Below are positions 52,245 through 63,226 of a stretch of DNA of 64,000 nucleotides, piece by piece. Numbering within the stretch: the first letter of the stretch is position 1; each line of letters begins with the position of its first letter. The stretch lies in contig NZ_BAGJ01000068.1 in NCBI RefSeq assembly GCF_000308775.1, forward strand, positions 31,916 to 95,915. The letters are read 5' to 3'. The notes below the pieces were generated by a model that was not told the DNA's origin, searched no databases, and saw only the letters and a program-made list of their open reading frames with translations. The position numbers and the translations under genes are program-made. The DNA comes from Nocardia testacea NBRC 100365. GTDB lineage: Bacteria; Actinomycetota; Actinomycetes; Mycobacteriales; Mycobacteriaceae.

Positions 52245-55193
52245 GTGATGTCACCGGGACGAGATGGCCTGCCCCTGGTGGGCAGGACGGCGGAACTGCA
52301 GGTGATCCAGGCGGCGTTGCTCGCCACCCGGCAGGGGGCCGACGGTGCCGTCCTGATCACCGGTGAACCGGGTATCGGGAAGACCCGGTTGTTGCGGGAA
52401 GCCGCCGACCGGGCCGCGGCGCTGGGTTTTCAGGTGATGCACGGGGGCGGTACCGAACTCGGGCACGCGATTCCCTACGCGGCAGTGATAGACGCCCTCG
52501 ACGAGCCCCTGAGCACGTTGCGCCGCGCCGACCTCACCGCCGTCGGTCGCGACAGCCTGGCCGAACTCGGCCGGCTGCTGCCCTCGCTGGCGGGGTGGGC
52601 AACGCCCTCGGCGACCACTTTGCAGATCGAACGCCATCGCTGCCATCACGCCATCCGGACGATACTGCATCGGCTCGCGGCCCGGCGCCCGGTGCTGCTG
52701 GTGCTCGACGATGTGCAGTGGGCCGATCACTCCTCCGTCGAAGCGGTCGTGCACCTGTTGCGGCACCGGTCACCCCGGTTGATGCTGCTGCTGGCCCATC
52801 GCAGTCCGTCGCTTCCCGATATCGCCTCCGCGGCCCTGTACCGTGCCGCCTACGATCGCACCCTCACCGTGCTGGAGCTCGCGGCGCTGTCGCCGGGCGA
52901 AACCGCCGAACTCGTGCACGACGAAAACCTCGACGAGGGCGAACTGGCGCGACTGCACGACCAGTGCGGCGGTAATCCCTTCTACCTCCAGGAACTCGCC
53001 CGGGTCTGGCGGCGATCGGCGACCACCGAGCCCGCCGATTCCGGCGCCGGTCCGGCCGAGATTCCCGCCGCGGTCCGCGCGGCGCTGGCACAGGAGGTCC
53101 GCGCACTGTCTCCCGAGGCCCGTCGACTGCTGCACGGCGCGGCCGTGGCCGGTAACACGGTCGAATGGGATCTGGCGGTCGAGATCAGTGAACTGACCCC
53201 CGCGCAGGCTCGCCGCGCGACCAACGAAGTGGTGGAAGCCGGGATCGTGCACGGGTCGGCGACGCCGGGCCGACTGACGTTCCGGCATCCCATCGTCCGC
53301 CTCGCCGTCTACGAGGGCGCCGGCTACGGATGGCGGACCCGGGCGCATCGCCGCGCGGCGGCAGCGCTGGCCCGGCGCGGTGCGGCACTGTCGATACGCG
53401 CCCACCACTGGGAGCGCTGTGGCACGGTCGGCGACGAACAGGCGATCACCCTGCTCACCCGGGCGGGCGTGGCGGTGGCCCCCCGCGCACCGGCTGCGGC
53501 GGTGCGCTGGTTCCGGGCGGCCCTGCGTCTGCTGAGCGACGACGCACCGGCCGGACATCGGCTCTCGCTGTCCTTTTCGCTCGCCGACGCGCTGAACGCG
53601 GCCGGCCGTCTCGGCGAGAGCAGCGAGGTGCTGCGGCACGCGCTGGACCTCATACCCGCCGCTGCCGTCACCGATCGCGCCGGTGTGCTGACCCGGATCG
53701 CGCTGACCGAGCAGGGGCTCGGCAACGCCACCGAAGGGGGGCGGCTGCTGACCGCGGCATTGGCGCTGACCCCACCGGACAGTTCCGCGGCGGGCGCGCT
53801 CCAGCTCGAGCTGGCCAAGAACCATCTGATGACGCGCCACTGGGAGGAAGCGGTCCGGGTCACCCGGCAGGTGCGCCACAGTGCGCGGAACCGCGGCGAT
53901 CGGCGGTTGTATCTGGCCGCGACCGCGGCCGGTGCCTATATGGGCACTCTGCAGTGCGGGGATTCGCTCGTACACGCGTCGGCCCACCTCGACGAGGCCG
54001 CCGCGGCGCTGGACGCGCTGACCGATACCGAGGCCGCGCCCGACCTGCTGGACGGGCTCACCAATGTGACCTACGCCGAGATATCGCTGGAACGGTTCGC
54101 GTCCGCGGCCGCGCACGCGGCGCGCGGTATCCAGCTCTCCCGGGATACCGGGCACGGTAGGCATCTGGTGGAACTCCAGCATCTGCACGCACTCGCCTTC
54201 CTCATGCAGGGCCGGTTGGAGGCCGGGCTCGCGGCGGCCGCGAACGCTGTGGAAAGTGCGCTGCTGCTCGGCAACTCGCCGATGGTGGCGCTGACCGAGG
54301 CGACACGCTGCTGGCTGTTGATGCTGCTGGGCCGGACCGCCGAATCCCTCGCCTCCGGCGCGCTGGCGGTCCGGGTGAACGCGCAGGCGCCGACTGCCCT
54401 GTTCGCCTGGCATGCTCCGCTGGTCCACGGGGTCGCCCTCATCGAAGCGGGCCGCTTCCGCCACGGTCGCCGCGAACTGCTCGCCGTGGCCGGCGGACCC
54501 GACCAGCGGTCGATGTTCCCGACCACGATGCCGTACTTCTACCGCTACCTCGTCGACGGCGAACTCGCGCTCGGGCGCATCGACGCCGCCGAGCAGACCA
54601 CGCGCCAGGTCGAGTGCATCGCCGAGGCGATGCCGATGTTGTCCATGCGCGCCGGGGACGCCAGATACTGCCGGGCCAGAATCCAGCTGACCTGCGGTGA
54701 CGCTGCCGCTGCCCGCGCTACCGCCGAGCAGTCCGTTGCCGCGTACGAGGCAGCCGGAACACCGGTGGAGGCGGCCCGGGCGAGATTGCTGCTCGCGCAC
54801 GCCCTGTCCGACCACGATGCCGCCGCCGCCGAGCGGGAGTTCGACAGCGTGCTGAGCACCGCGGAGATCTGCGGGGCGGCCCGGTTGGCCGAGCAGGCCC
54901 GCCTGGGCATGCATCGGGTCGGCGGACGCCGGTCGCCGCGGCGACGCGACCGACCACGAGCGACCACGGACCGGTTCGGCGACCTGACCGAGCGGCAGAC
55001 CGAGATCGTGGCCCGGGTGGTACTCGGGCGGACCAACCGGCAGATCTCCGAAGAACTCCATGTCAGCGAGAAAACCGTCGAGGCCCATCTCACTCGCCTG
55101 TACACCCGACTCGGCGTCTCGTCCCGGACCGAGCTCGCCGCCGTGGCCAGCGACAGTTGGTCGGCCGTTTCCGGCGGCGCACCACCGGGGTGA
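52245..55193 (+). CDS. LuxR-family ATP-binding regulator (LAL type)
   Basis: 982 aa. An N-terminal AAA/STAND ATPase has Walker A GEPGIGKT (residues 40-47) and Walker B LLVLDDVQWAD. A long helical TPR-like middle follows (about residues 400-880). The C-terminal LuxR helix-turn-helix begins at about residue 914: LTERQTEIVARVVLGRTNRQ, then ISEELHVSEKTVEAHLTRLY. LAL proteins commonly activate adjacent secondary-metabolite genes. The start is GTG 52245, ten bases after GGAGG; ATG 52248 is an alternative, and the frame extending to 51951 would overlap the PKS gene. It is divergent from the PKS operon. Confidence 0.92.
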   Translation: MMSPGRDGLPLVGRTAELQVIQAALLATRQGADGAVLITGEPGIGKTRLLREAADRAAALGFQVMHGGGTELGHAIPYAAVIDALDEPLSTLRRADLTAVGRDSLAELGRLLPSLAGWATPSATTLQIERHRCHHAIRTILHRLAARRPVLLVLDDVQWADHSSVEAVVHLLRHRSPRLMLLLAHRSPSLPDIASAALYRAAYDRTLTVLELAALSPGETAELVHDENLDEGELARLHDQCGGNPFYLQELARVWRRSATTEPADSGAGPAEIPAAVRAALAQEVRALSPEARRLLHGAAVAGNTVEWDLAVEISELTPAQARRATNEVVEAGIVHGSATPGRLTFRHPIVRLAVYEGAGYGWRTRAHRRAAAALARRGAALSIRAHHWERCGTVGDEQAITLLTRAGVAVAPRAPAAAVRWFRAALRLLSDDAPAGHRLSLSFSLADALNAAGRLGESSEVLRHALDLIPAAAVTDRAGVLTRIALTEQGLGNATEGGRLLTAALALTPPDSSAAGALQLELAKNHLMTRHWEEAVRVTRQVRHSARNRGDRRLYLAATAAGAYMGTLQCGDSLVHASAHLDEAAAALDALTDTEAAPDLLDGLTNVTYAEISLERFASAAAHAARGIQLSRDTGHGRHLVELQHLHALAFLMQGRLEAGLAAAANAVESALLLGNSPMVALTEATRCWLLMLLGRTAESLASGALAVRVNAQAPTALFAWHAPLVHGVALIEAGRFRHGRRELLAVAGGPDQRSMFPTTMPYFYRYLVDGELALGRIDAAEQTTRQVECIAEAMPMLSMRAGDARYCRARIQLTCGDAAAARATAEQSVAAYEAAGTPVEAARARLLLAHALSDHDAAAAEREFDSVLSTAEICGAARLAEQARLGMHRVGGRRSPRRRDRPRATTDRFGDLTERQTEIVARVVLGRTNRQISEELHVSEKTVEAHLTRLYTRLGVSSRTELAAVASDSWSAVSGGAPPG

Positions 55194-55211
55194 CGGAGCG
55201 CATCCGCGAAA

Positions 55212-55850
55212 TCAGCAGTCGCGGACCATGGTTCGCTGATGGACTCGCCCACCCCGGTACCGCAGACCGGGTACCGGCGGGGTGGCGCCGTAAGGGGTGA
55301 ATCCCATTCGCTCGAAGAAGCGTACGGCCCGGGTGTTCTCGACCAGGGTCTGCAGATGACAGCCCGGGGACCCGGCCGCGCTCAACCGCTCGAACCAGCG
55401 CTCCATCAGCCCCGCCGCCGCGCCGGTGCCCCGGGCCTCGGGTGCCATATTGATGTGCAGATGCGCCGGCCAGCGCGGATCATGGATCTCACCGGCGGTC
55501 GGGGAACGGCGCAAGGCCGTGGCGGCCGCGTCGAAGGCGCTGCGGGCGAAGAACGCGACCGGACGCCGCCGCAGTATCAGGCGGTGCGCCCGGATGGCCT
55601 GCGCTATCCGGGCGTCCTCGCCGGGGAACGTCGCGCCGTCGAGACAGCCGGTGAGGTAACCGACCAGCACACCGTCGTCTTCGGCGAGGAACAACGACTC
55701 CGGCTCGTGGTCCATATACGGTTCGAGGTAGATCGCGGCCTCCGATTCCGGGTGTCCCCACAAACTCTCGGTCGGGGAATCCGCTCCGGCTCGGACGAAC
55801 AGCAGCCGCAACGCGTCACGGTCGGTTTCTCGGAAGACACGGATTCGCAT
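55212..55850 (-). CDS. GNAT family N-acetyltransferase
   Basis: 212 aa. Domain landmarks are MRIRVFRETDRDALRLLFVR at the start, LFLAEDDGVLVGYLTGCLDG (beta-4), AHLHINMAPEARGTGAAAGL (the acetyl-CoA binding turn R/Q-x-x-G-x-G/A) and VENTRAVRFFERMGFTPYG. The substrate is unknown. ATG 55850 is preferred to an in-frame TTG at 55859. It follows the AlkZ-like gene by 33 bases on the same strand, likely one transcript, and converges on the LAL gene. Confidence 0.88.
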   Translation of the reverse strand: MRIRVFRETDRDALRLLFVRAGADSPTESLWGHPESEAAIYLEPYMDHEPESLFLAEDDGVLVGYLTGCLDGATFPGEDARIAQAIRAHRLILRRRPVAFFARSAFDAAATALRRSPTAGEIHDPRWPAHLHINMAPEARGTGAAAGLMERWFERLSAAGSPGCHLQTLVENTRAVRFFERMGFTPYGATPPVPGLRYRGGRVHQRTMVRDC

Positions 55851-55883
55851 ACCGGGCAATCTACTTCGCCGGAGTGTCCGGTT

Positions 55884-57062
55884 TCACGCGGTGAGTTCCC
55901 GCTCCAGCGGAGTGCGGAACCGCGGGATCGGGCGTACCGCGCCGAACCAGCCGGCGGCGCGTTCGGCCTCCGCCCCGACCAGCGCGGTGGCGTCCGCGCC
56001 GATATCCTCCAGCAGCCGGGTCACGATCTCGCCGTCCTTGCGCTGGGCCCAGCCGCCGACGATCCGGCCGTCGTACCAGATGCTCGGCCCGATATTGCCG
56101 TTGCGATCGAACAGCAGCTCTTGATGTTCCCCCAGATACCAGGCGCGCGACTGCCAGCCCATCGGAGTGGGATCCAGTGCGGGCAGTAGCGCGGCCCACG
56201 GCGGCGGATCGGCCACCGGTTCCAGGTCGTCGGCCAGGAGTATTCCGGTGCCGCCGTCCAACTCGACCTCCACCGTGTCCAGCGCGGCCAACGCCTTGCG
56301 CACCTGACCCAGCGTCCACCCGGTCCACCACTTGATATCACCGATCGGCGCCGGACCGAACGTCTGCAACCAGGCCCGGACCAGTTCGGTGCGCGCGTCG
56401 TCGACCCCGAGTTCGGGCAGCGGCCCGGACAGCCAGGATTCCACCGGCGCCCACGAGTACTGGCTGCTCGACCAGGTGCCGTTCGGCCGTGCCCGCACGA
56501 TCCGGCCCTCGGTACCGAGAAGTACCAGCACCCAGCTGGTGATACTCGTCGGCCGTGAATACGACTTCTCCGGCGCCGTATTGATCTGCGTGCGCAGTTC
56601 GGGAACGTCCTTGCTCAGCTGTGCCCCGGTCGCGCTACCCCGGGCCAGCAGTGCCCGATGCGTACGGTCGGCGACCTCGGCGAGCCACGACGCCGCATCA
56701 CCCCCGCCGATACCCGCCTGGTCCAGGTACCGCGCGTAGGTCCGGCGTTGTCGGGCGGCCAGATCGGCGCCGCAGGCGGCGTGCAGCACAGGGACCAGGC
56801 CGGCCGGTGCGACGAACATGGTGCGCCGCATGGCCAGCATGCGCACCAGCGACCGGTCCTCGTACAGTGCCCGCTCCACCTGCGCGGGGCCCAGATCGTG
56901 ACCGCGTGCCGCCACGGACAGGTGCACGGTGGCCGGATCGGTCGCGTGCAGCACCACCAGCGACCGCACGATCTCGAGCGGGTCGGCGCCGCGATGCGCG
57001 CCGGCGAGCCGGTGCCGGACGCCGATCCGGGCCCGGCGCTGCGCGGTACTGATCGAATACAT
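55884..57062 (-). CDS. AlkZ/YcaQ-type winged helix protein
   Basis: 392 aa of the HTH_42 family, which includes the DNA glycosylases AlkZ and YcaQ that excise crosslinked or bulky bases. The N-terminal RRARIGVRHRLAGAHRGADP, the region VVLHATDPATVHLSVAARGHDL, the winged helices near APIGDIKWWTGWTLGQVRKA and the C-terminal block LLPALDPTPMGWQSRAWYLG are characteristic. The QxQ/QxD catalytic motif of known glycosylases is not obvious: TDPATVH stands where catalytic members usually carry glutamines, so repair activity is uncertain. The start is ATG 57062. Confidence 0.82.
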   Translation of the reverse strand: MYSISTAQRRARIGVRHRLAGAHRGADPLEIVRSLVVLHATDPATVHLSVAARGHDLGPAQVERALYEDRSLVRMLAMRRTMFVAPAGLVPVLHAACGADLAARQRRTYARYLDQAGIGGGDAASWLAEVADRTHRALLARGSATGAQLSKDVPELRTQINTAPEKSYSRPTSITSWVLVLLGTEGRIVRARPNGTWSSSQYSWAPVESWLSGPLPELGVDDARTELVRAWLQTFGPAPIGDIKWWTGWTLGQVRKALAALDTVEVELDGGTGILLADDLEPVADPPPWAALLPALDPTPMGWQSRAWYLGEHQELLFDRNGNIGPSIWYDGRIVGGWAQRKDGEIVTRLLEDIGADATALVGAEAERAAGWFGAVRPIPRFRTPLERELTA

Positions 57063-57142
57063 GCCCGGATGCTAACGGCGGGATCCGACAACCCGCGGCG
57101 CGGTTGCGGCGAATGTAGGGCGGGCCGTGGAATATTCGAAGG

Positions 57143-58117
57143 ATGAGCAGACGCGTGATGAGCTTCCTGGCCGGGGTGCTGTTGGCGGCGTCGGCGGCGA
57201 CCCTGCCGGCCGCCGCGCCCGCCGGCGCGACCCAGGCGTGCTCGGTCCAGACCCGCCCGGTCTCCATACCGGTCCAGGGCGAGCAGGCCACCGGACTGGT
57301 CTACGAACCGCACGGCTGCGCGGTCGGGAACGCGCTGATCGTCGCGGCGCACGGGCACAAGGGGTCGTCCGCCCAGTACGCCGAGTACGTCACCGCGATC
57401 GCCGCGCGGGCCGGGACCCCGGTCCTGTCCATGGATATGCGGGGCAGTGCCCAGTGGCGTACGGGGGAGTGGAACCTGTGGGCCGGCTGGCAGGACCTGG
57501 TCGCCGCGACCCAGTGGTACAAGGGCGCGCATCCCGGCGTCGCGCGCACCATCCTGTGGGGCTGGAGTCAGGGTGCGATGACCTCCGGCCTGGCCGCCGC
57601 CTACGGCCCGGCCGGATTGTTCGACTACTGGGTCGATACATTCGGTCCCTCCGATCTGGCCACGCACTGGGCCGGGCCCGCGTCGGACTATCCCGCGCTG
57701 CAGGCGCAGATCCAGCGCGACGCGGGTAACTGCGTCCCCCTGACCTGCCCGCTCGCCTATGCGGAACGGTCGCCGGCACTACAGGCCGGCCGGATGGGCA
57801 TCCGGCATGCCTTCCTCGTCCACGGCACCGCCGACGAGGTGGTGCCGTTCGCGGCCAGCACCCAGATGCGGGCCGCGCTGATGCTCGCCGGAAAACCCAG
57901 CACGCTGTACTCGATCGTGAGCGGGCGCACCCTGACCGGAGCGGTCGAACCGGGACGCCACAATGTCGGCCCGGCCCTGTTCGAGGCGGGGTGTGTGGTG
58001 GAGCGGCTCGCGCTCGGCACCGAACCACTCGACGGCAACCGCGATTACGTGGTCGATGTCGCCCGCGGTGTCGTGGCGGCGCCCCCGCCACCGCCGAACG
58101 CCAAATGCGCGGCGTAG
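57143..58117 (+). CDS. Secreted alpha/beta hydrolase
   Basis: 324 aa with a signal peptide (residues 1-30, cleavage near AGATQA). The nucleophile is Ser142 in GWSQG, the acid Asp230 in HGTADEVVPF and the base His272 in PGRHNVGP; an oxyanion region AAHGHKGSS is present. Cysteines at 33, 59, 196 and 201 suggest disulfides in the exported enzyme. Family members act as esterases or peptidases; the substrate is unknown. It is divergent from the AlkZ-like gene and converges on hisH, with 13 bases between the stops. Confidence 0.85.
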   Translation: MSRRVMSFLAGVLLAASAATLPAAAPAGATQACSVQTRPVSIPVQGEQATGLVYEPHGCAVGNALIVAAHGHKGSSAQYAEYVTAIAARAGTPVLSMDMRGSAQWRTGEWNLWAGWQDLVAATQWYKGAHPGVARTILWGWSQGAMTSGLAAAYGPAGLFDYWVDTFGPSDLATHWAGPASDYPALQAQIQRDAGNCVPLTCPLAYAERSPALQAGRMGIRHAFLVHGTADEVVPFAASTQMRAALMLAGKPSTLYSIVSGRTLTGAVEPGRHNVGPALFEAGCVVERLALGTEPLDGNRDYVVDVARGVVAAPPPPPNAKCAA

Positions 58118-58130
58118 CGGGCGGCGGCGA

Positions 58131-58763
58131 TCAGAGGGATTTCACCCAGTTGGACAGCAGCTGTGCTCCCGCGTCGCCCGACTTCTCCGGGTGGAACTGC
58201 GTCGCCGAGAGGGCTCCGTTCTCCACCGCGGCCAGGAACCGGCCGGTGCCGTACTCGCACCAGGTCAGTCCGGGGGCGGCGAGGTGGTCACTGGGTGGCA
58301 GTTCCCAGTTGCGGGCGGCGTAGGTGTGCACGAAATAGAAGCGGGTGGCGGGGTCCATCCCCGCGAAGAGCACGCTGTCGGCCGGGGCGGTGACGGTGTT
58401 CCAACCCATATGCGGGAGCACCGGCGCGTCCAGTTTGTCGACGGTGCCGGGCCATTCCCCGCATCCCTCGGTCTCCACCCCGAACTCGACACCGCGGTCG
58501 AACAGAATCTGCATTCCCACACAGATGCCCAGCACCGGCCGCCCACCGGCGAGCCGCTGCCCGATGATCCGCTCGCCGCGCACTTCCCGCAGACCGGCCA
58601 TACAGGCCGCGAACGCGCCGACACCGGGGACCACCAGGCCGTCGGCGGCGAGCGCGGCCTCGGGATCGGCGGTCACCTCGACCTGTGCGCCCGCCCGGAC
58701 CAGCGCGCGCTCTGCCGAGTGCAGATTGCCGGACCCGTAGTCCAACAGCACCACCGAGGTCAC
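58131..58763 (-). CDS. hisH: Imidazole glycerol phosphate synthase, glutaminase subunit
   Basis: 210 aa. It supplies ammonia to HisF in histidine synthesis. The glutaminase triad is Cys81 (LGICVGMQ), His191 and Glu193 (QFHPEKS); [10 protein letters not shown] forms the oxyanion strand. The GTG start at 58763 is fixed by GGAGG seven bases upstream. It is the last his gene here: instead of hisA and hisF, a convergent hydrolase gene follows, so the partner HisF must be encoded elsewhere. Confidence 0.96.
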   Translation of the reverse strand: MTSVVLLDYGSGNLHSAERALVRAGAQVEVTADPEAALAADGLVVPGVGAFAACMAGLREVRGERIIGQRLAGGRPVLGICVGMQILFDRGVEFGVETEGCGEWPGTVDKLDAPVLPHMGWNTVTAPADSVLFAGMDPATRFYFVHTYAARNWELPPSDHLAAPGLTWCEYGTGRFLAAVENGALSATQFHPEKSGDAGAQLLSNWVKSL

Positions 58764-58860
58764 CGCACTACCTCCGTGCGTGATACCTGCGGGGCCGCGG
58801 GACCGTGCTCGTGGGCCGCGGTCGCGGCGGCGCAGCCATAGCGGTATCGGGGCATCGGCA

Positions 58861-59493
58861 TCAGAGCGCTCCCTTCGTCGAGGGCACACCCTGGACGCGC
58901 GGATCGGGTTCCACGGCGGCGCGCAGGGCGCGGGCCACCGCCTTGTACTCGGCTTCGGTCACATGATGCTGGTCGCGGCCGTAGAGCACCCGGACATGCA
59001 ACGCGATCCGCGCATTGAGGGCGATCGATTCGAAGACGTGCCGGTTGAGCACCGTCGAATACGGTGCCCCGGGCTCGTTGCGGCCGCGCACCGGCGCGCC
59101 GGGGATCACCGCGTGCAGCAGGTGGTCGGGTTCGCCGGTGTGCACGCAGTAGGGCCGTCCCGAGACGTCCACCGCGGCGTGCGCCAGGGTCTCGTCCATC
59201 GGAATGTAGGCGTCGCCGAAACGGCGGATGCCCTTCTTGTCACCGAGCGCCTGCCCGAGGGCCTGGCCGAAGACGATGGCGGTGTCCTCGACGGTGTGGT
59301 GCGCCTCGATCTCGATATCGCCGTCGGCGCGCACGGTCAGGTCGAAACTGGCGTGGGTGCCGAGCGCGGTGAGCATATGGTCGTAGAACGGCACCCCGGT
59401 GGCGATATCGGTCCTGCCGGTGCCGTCGAGATCCAGTTCCACCACAATGCTGGATTCCTTGGTGGTGCGCTCCACCCGCGCGGTTCGGTTCAT
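58861..59493 (-). CDS. hisB: Imidazoleglycerol-phosphate dehydratase
   Basis: 210 aa, single-domain IGPD without the phosphatase domain of enteric HisB. It has two homologous halves, each with a metal motif: HHTVED in [16 protein letters not shown] and HHVTE in [32 protein letters not shown] and the C-terminal VPSTKG are standard. The ATG at 59493 follows GGAAG; a GTG six bases upstream is a weaker option. It lies 20 bases after hisC and 97 bases before hisH. Confidence 0.96.
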   Translation of the reverse strand: MNRTARVERTTKESSIVVELDLDGTGRTDIATGVPFYDHMLTALGTHASFDLTVRADGDIEIEAHHTVEDTAIVFGQALGQALGDKKGIRRFGDAYIPMDETLAHAAVDVSGRPYCVHTGEPDHLLHAVIPGAPVRGRNEPGAPYSTVLNRHVFESIALNARIALHVRVLYGRDQHHVTEAEYKAVARALRAAVEPDPRVQGVPSTKGAL

Positions 59494-59513
59494 ACTCACT
59501 TCCGTCTCGGTGA

Positions 59514-62005
<2,492 letters not shown>

Positions 62006-62102
62006 GGTGGTTTCGATCCTTGTCTCCGGCCTGGCTACATCAGCACAAGGTGCCGTTCCAGCCTAACGGGCCGCTACCACCGAATATCCGCGTGGTCGGT
62101 GA

Positions 62103-62534
62103 TCAGGAGATCCGTGTATAGACGAAATCGAGCCAGTGTTCCCAGCTGCGCGGATCCAGTTCGGAGTCCGAACGCTCCCAGGTGGCGCGGAATGTGGTAC
62201 TCGTCTCGTCCAGGTTCCCGGTGAACCGCTGGGAATGGCCGGGCGCATCGCGCCACACCCGCCACAGCGGCCCGTCGAAGGAACCCTGGTAGACGCGGTG
62301 CTCACCGAACTGGTCGTAGTGCAGGATGACGAGGCGCTCCTCGTACAGATCGTCGGCGCCGACGAGCCAGGTCCAGCTGATCGCGGGATCGGGGACCGTA
62401 TAACGGACCGTCAGGAACCGTGCGTCGGGCATCCACTCGATCGCCGTATGCCCGGTGATATCGGGGTACCGGCTGGTGGTCGTCTTCCATTCCCCGACCA
62501 TCCTGCCCATCGCGGACAGCGCGGACTCGGTCAT
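62103..62534 (-). CDS. Lipocalin-like (DUF1579-like) protein
   Basis: 143 aa, predicted all-beta. It opens ALSAMGRMVGEWKTTTSRYP, the GEW motif typical of DUF1579/THAP4-like lipocalin barrels, followed by many aromatic residues (ISWTWLVG, LWRVWRDA, WEHWLDFVYTRI). The family is assigned by pattern only. The ATG at 62534 has GGGAGA seven bases upstream. It sits between hisD and a mycothiol-type enzyme, all on the minus strand, but with its own ribosome site and spacing. Confidence 0.7.
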   Translation of the reverse strand: MTESALSAMGRMVGEWKTTTSRYPDITGHTAIEWMPDARFLTVRYTVPDPAISWTWLVGADDLYEERLVILHYDQFGEHRVYQGSFDGPLWRVWRDAPGHSQRFTGNLDETSTTFRATWERSDSELDPRSWEHWLDFVYTRIS

Positions 62535-62570
62535 GTGCGCGTCTCCCATCGGTGGAGCGAACTCTGATGT

Positions 62571-63173
62571 TCAGCTGCAGCGGCGACGCAGTTCCGCCAC
62601 CCCCTCGCCCTCGAGTTCGTCGAGGACCGCCGGACGGCCTACCATCGCCAACGCTAGCGCCTCGCCGCGGCCCCGTACCGGAGGACCGGACCCTTTGACC
62701 CAGTCGAAATCTGTGGCGACGAACTGTAACCCCTTCGTATACCGGCCGGGGCGGGCGAAGGGGTCGGGCCGGTCGAGTACCGCGCGCAACCGGTCGGCGG
62801 GGATATCGCGGGCCCGGCCGAGCGGGCGGCGGATGTCCTGCTGGTGGACGAACAGGTCGGCGAGACCAAGACGGGGCCACCAGCGCGATACCGAGCCCGG
62901 AGCCGCGGCGAACTCCGCCAGCAGCTGCGCCGGTGTCCGCCGGGTACCGACCGCGGCCATGGCGTTGTTGACACCGTCGATGGAGAAGCGGTTGCGTACC
63001 GTGAACCCGGCGTATTCGGTGAGCGGGATGCTGTCGTAGCGCAGATGCGCCACCAGCTCCCGCACCCGCCAGCCGGTGCACAGGGTGGGCGCGTCCCACT
63101 CCGCCTCGGACAGCTCTCGCAGCAGGGCGGTCATTTCGGCGCGCTCGTCGGCGAGCATCCCCCGGATATCCAT
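62571..63173 (-). CDS. Maleylpyruvate isomerase family, mycothiol-dependent type
   Basis: 200 aa, DinB-like four-helix bundle. ERAEMTALLRELSEAEWDAP, then TLCTGWRVRELVAHL, is the diagnostic start of the family, and GLADLFVHQQDIRRPLGRAR holds the conserved His and Asp/Arg of the metal/thiol site. The members use mycothiol as cofactor or unknown thiols; the reaction here is unknown. It starts at ATG 63173 and is 36 bases upstream of the lipocalin-like gene. Confidence 0.85.
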   Translation of the reverse strand: MDIRGMLADERAEMTALLRELSEAEWDAPTLCTGWRVRELVAHLRYDSIPLTEYAGFTVRNRFSIDGVNNAMAAVGTRRTPAQLLAEFAAAPGSVSRWWPRLGLADLFVHQQDIRRPLGRARDIPADRLRAVLDRPDPFARPGRYTKGLQFVATDFDWVKGSGPPVRGRGEALALAMVGRPAVLDELEGEGVAELRRRCS

Positions 63174-63226
63174 GTCGCACACCGTAACCCGGCCGGCCCC
63201 CGGGTGTCCCCGGAGCCGGCCGGCGG

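Noticed and set aside
52770..55088. A 772-codon minus-strand frame opposite the LAL regulator
   Set aside because: Low-complexity shadow composition; the plus strand carries clear ATPase and LuxR motifs.
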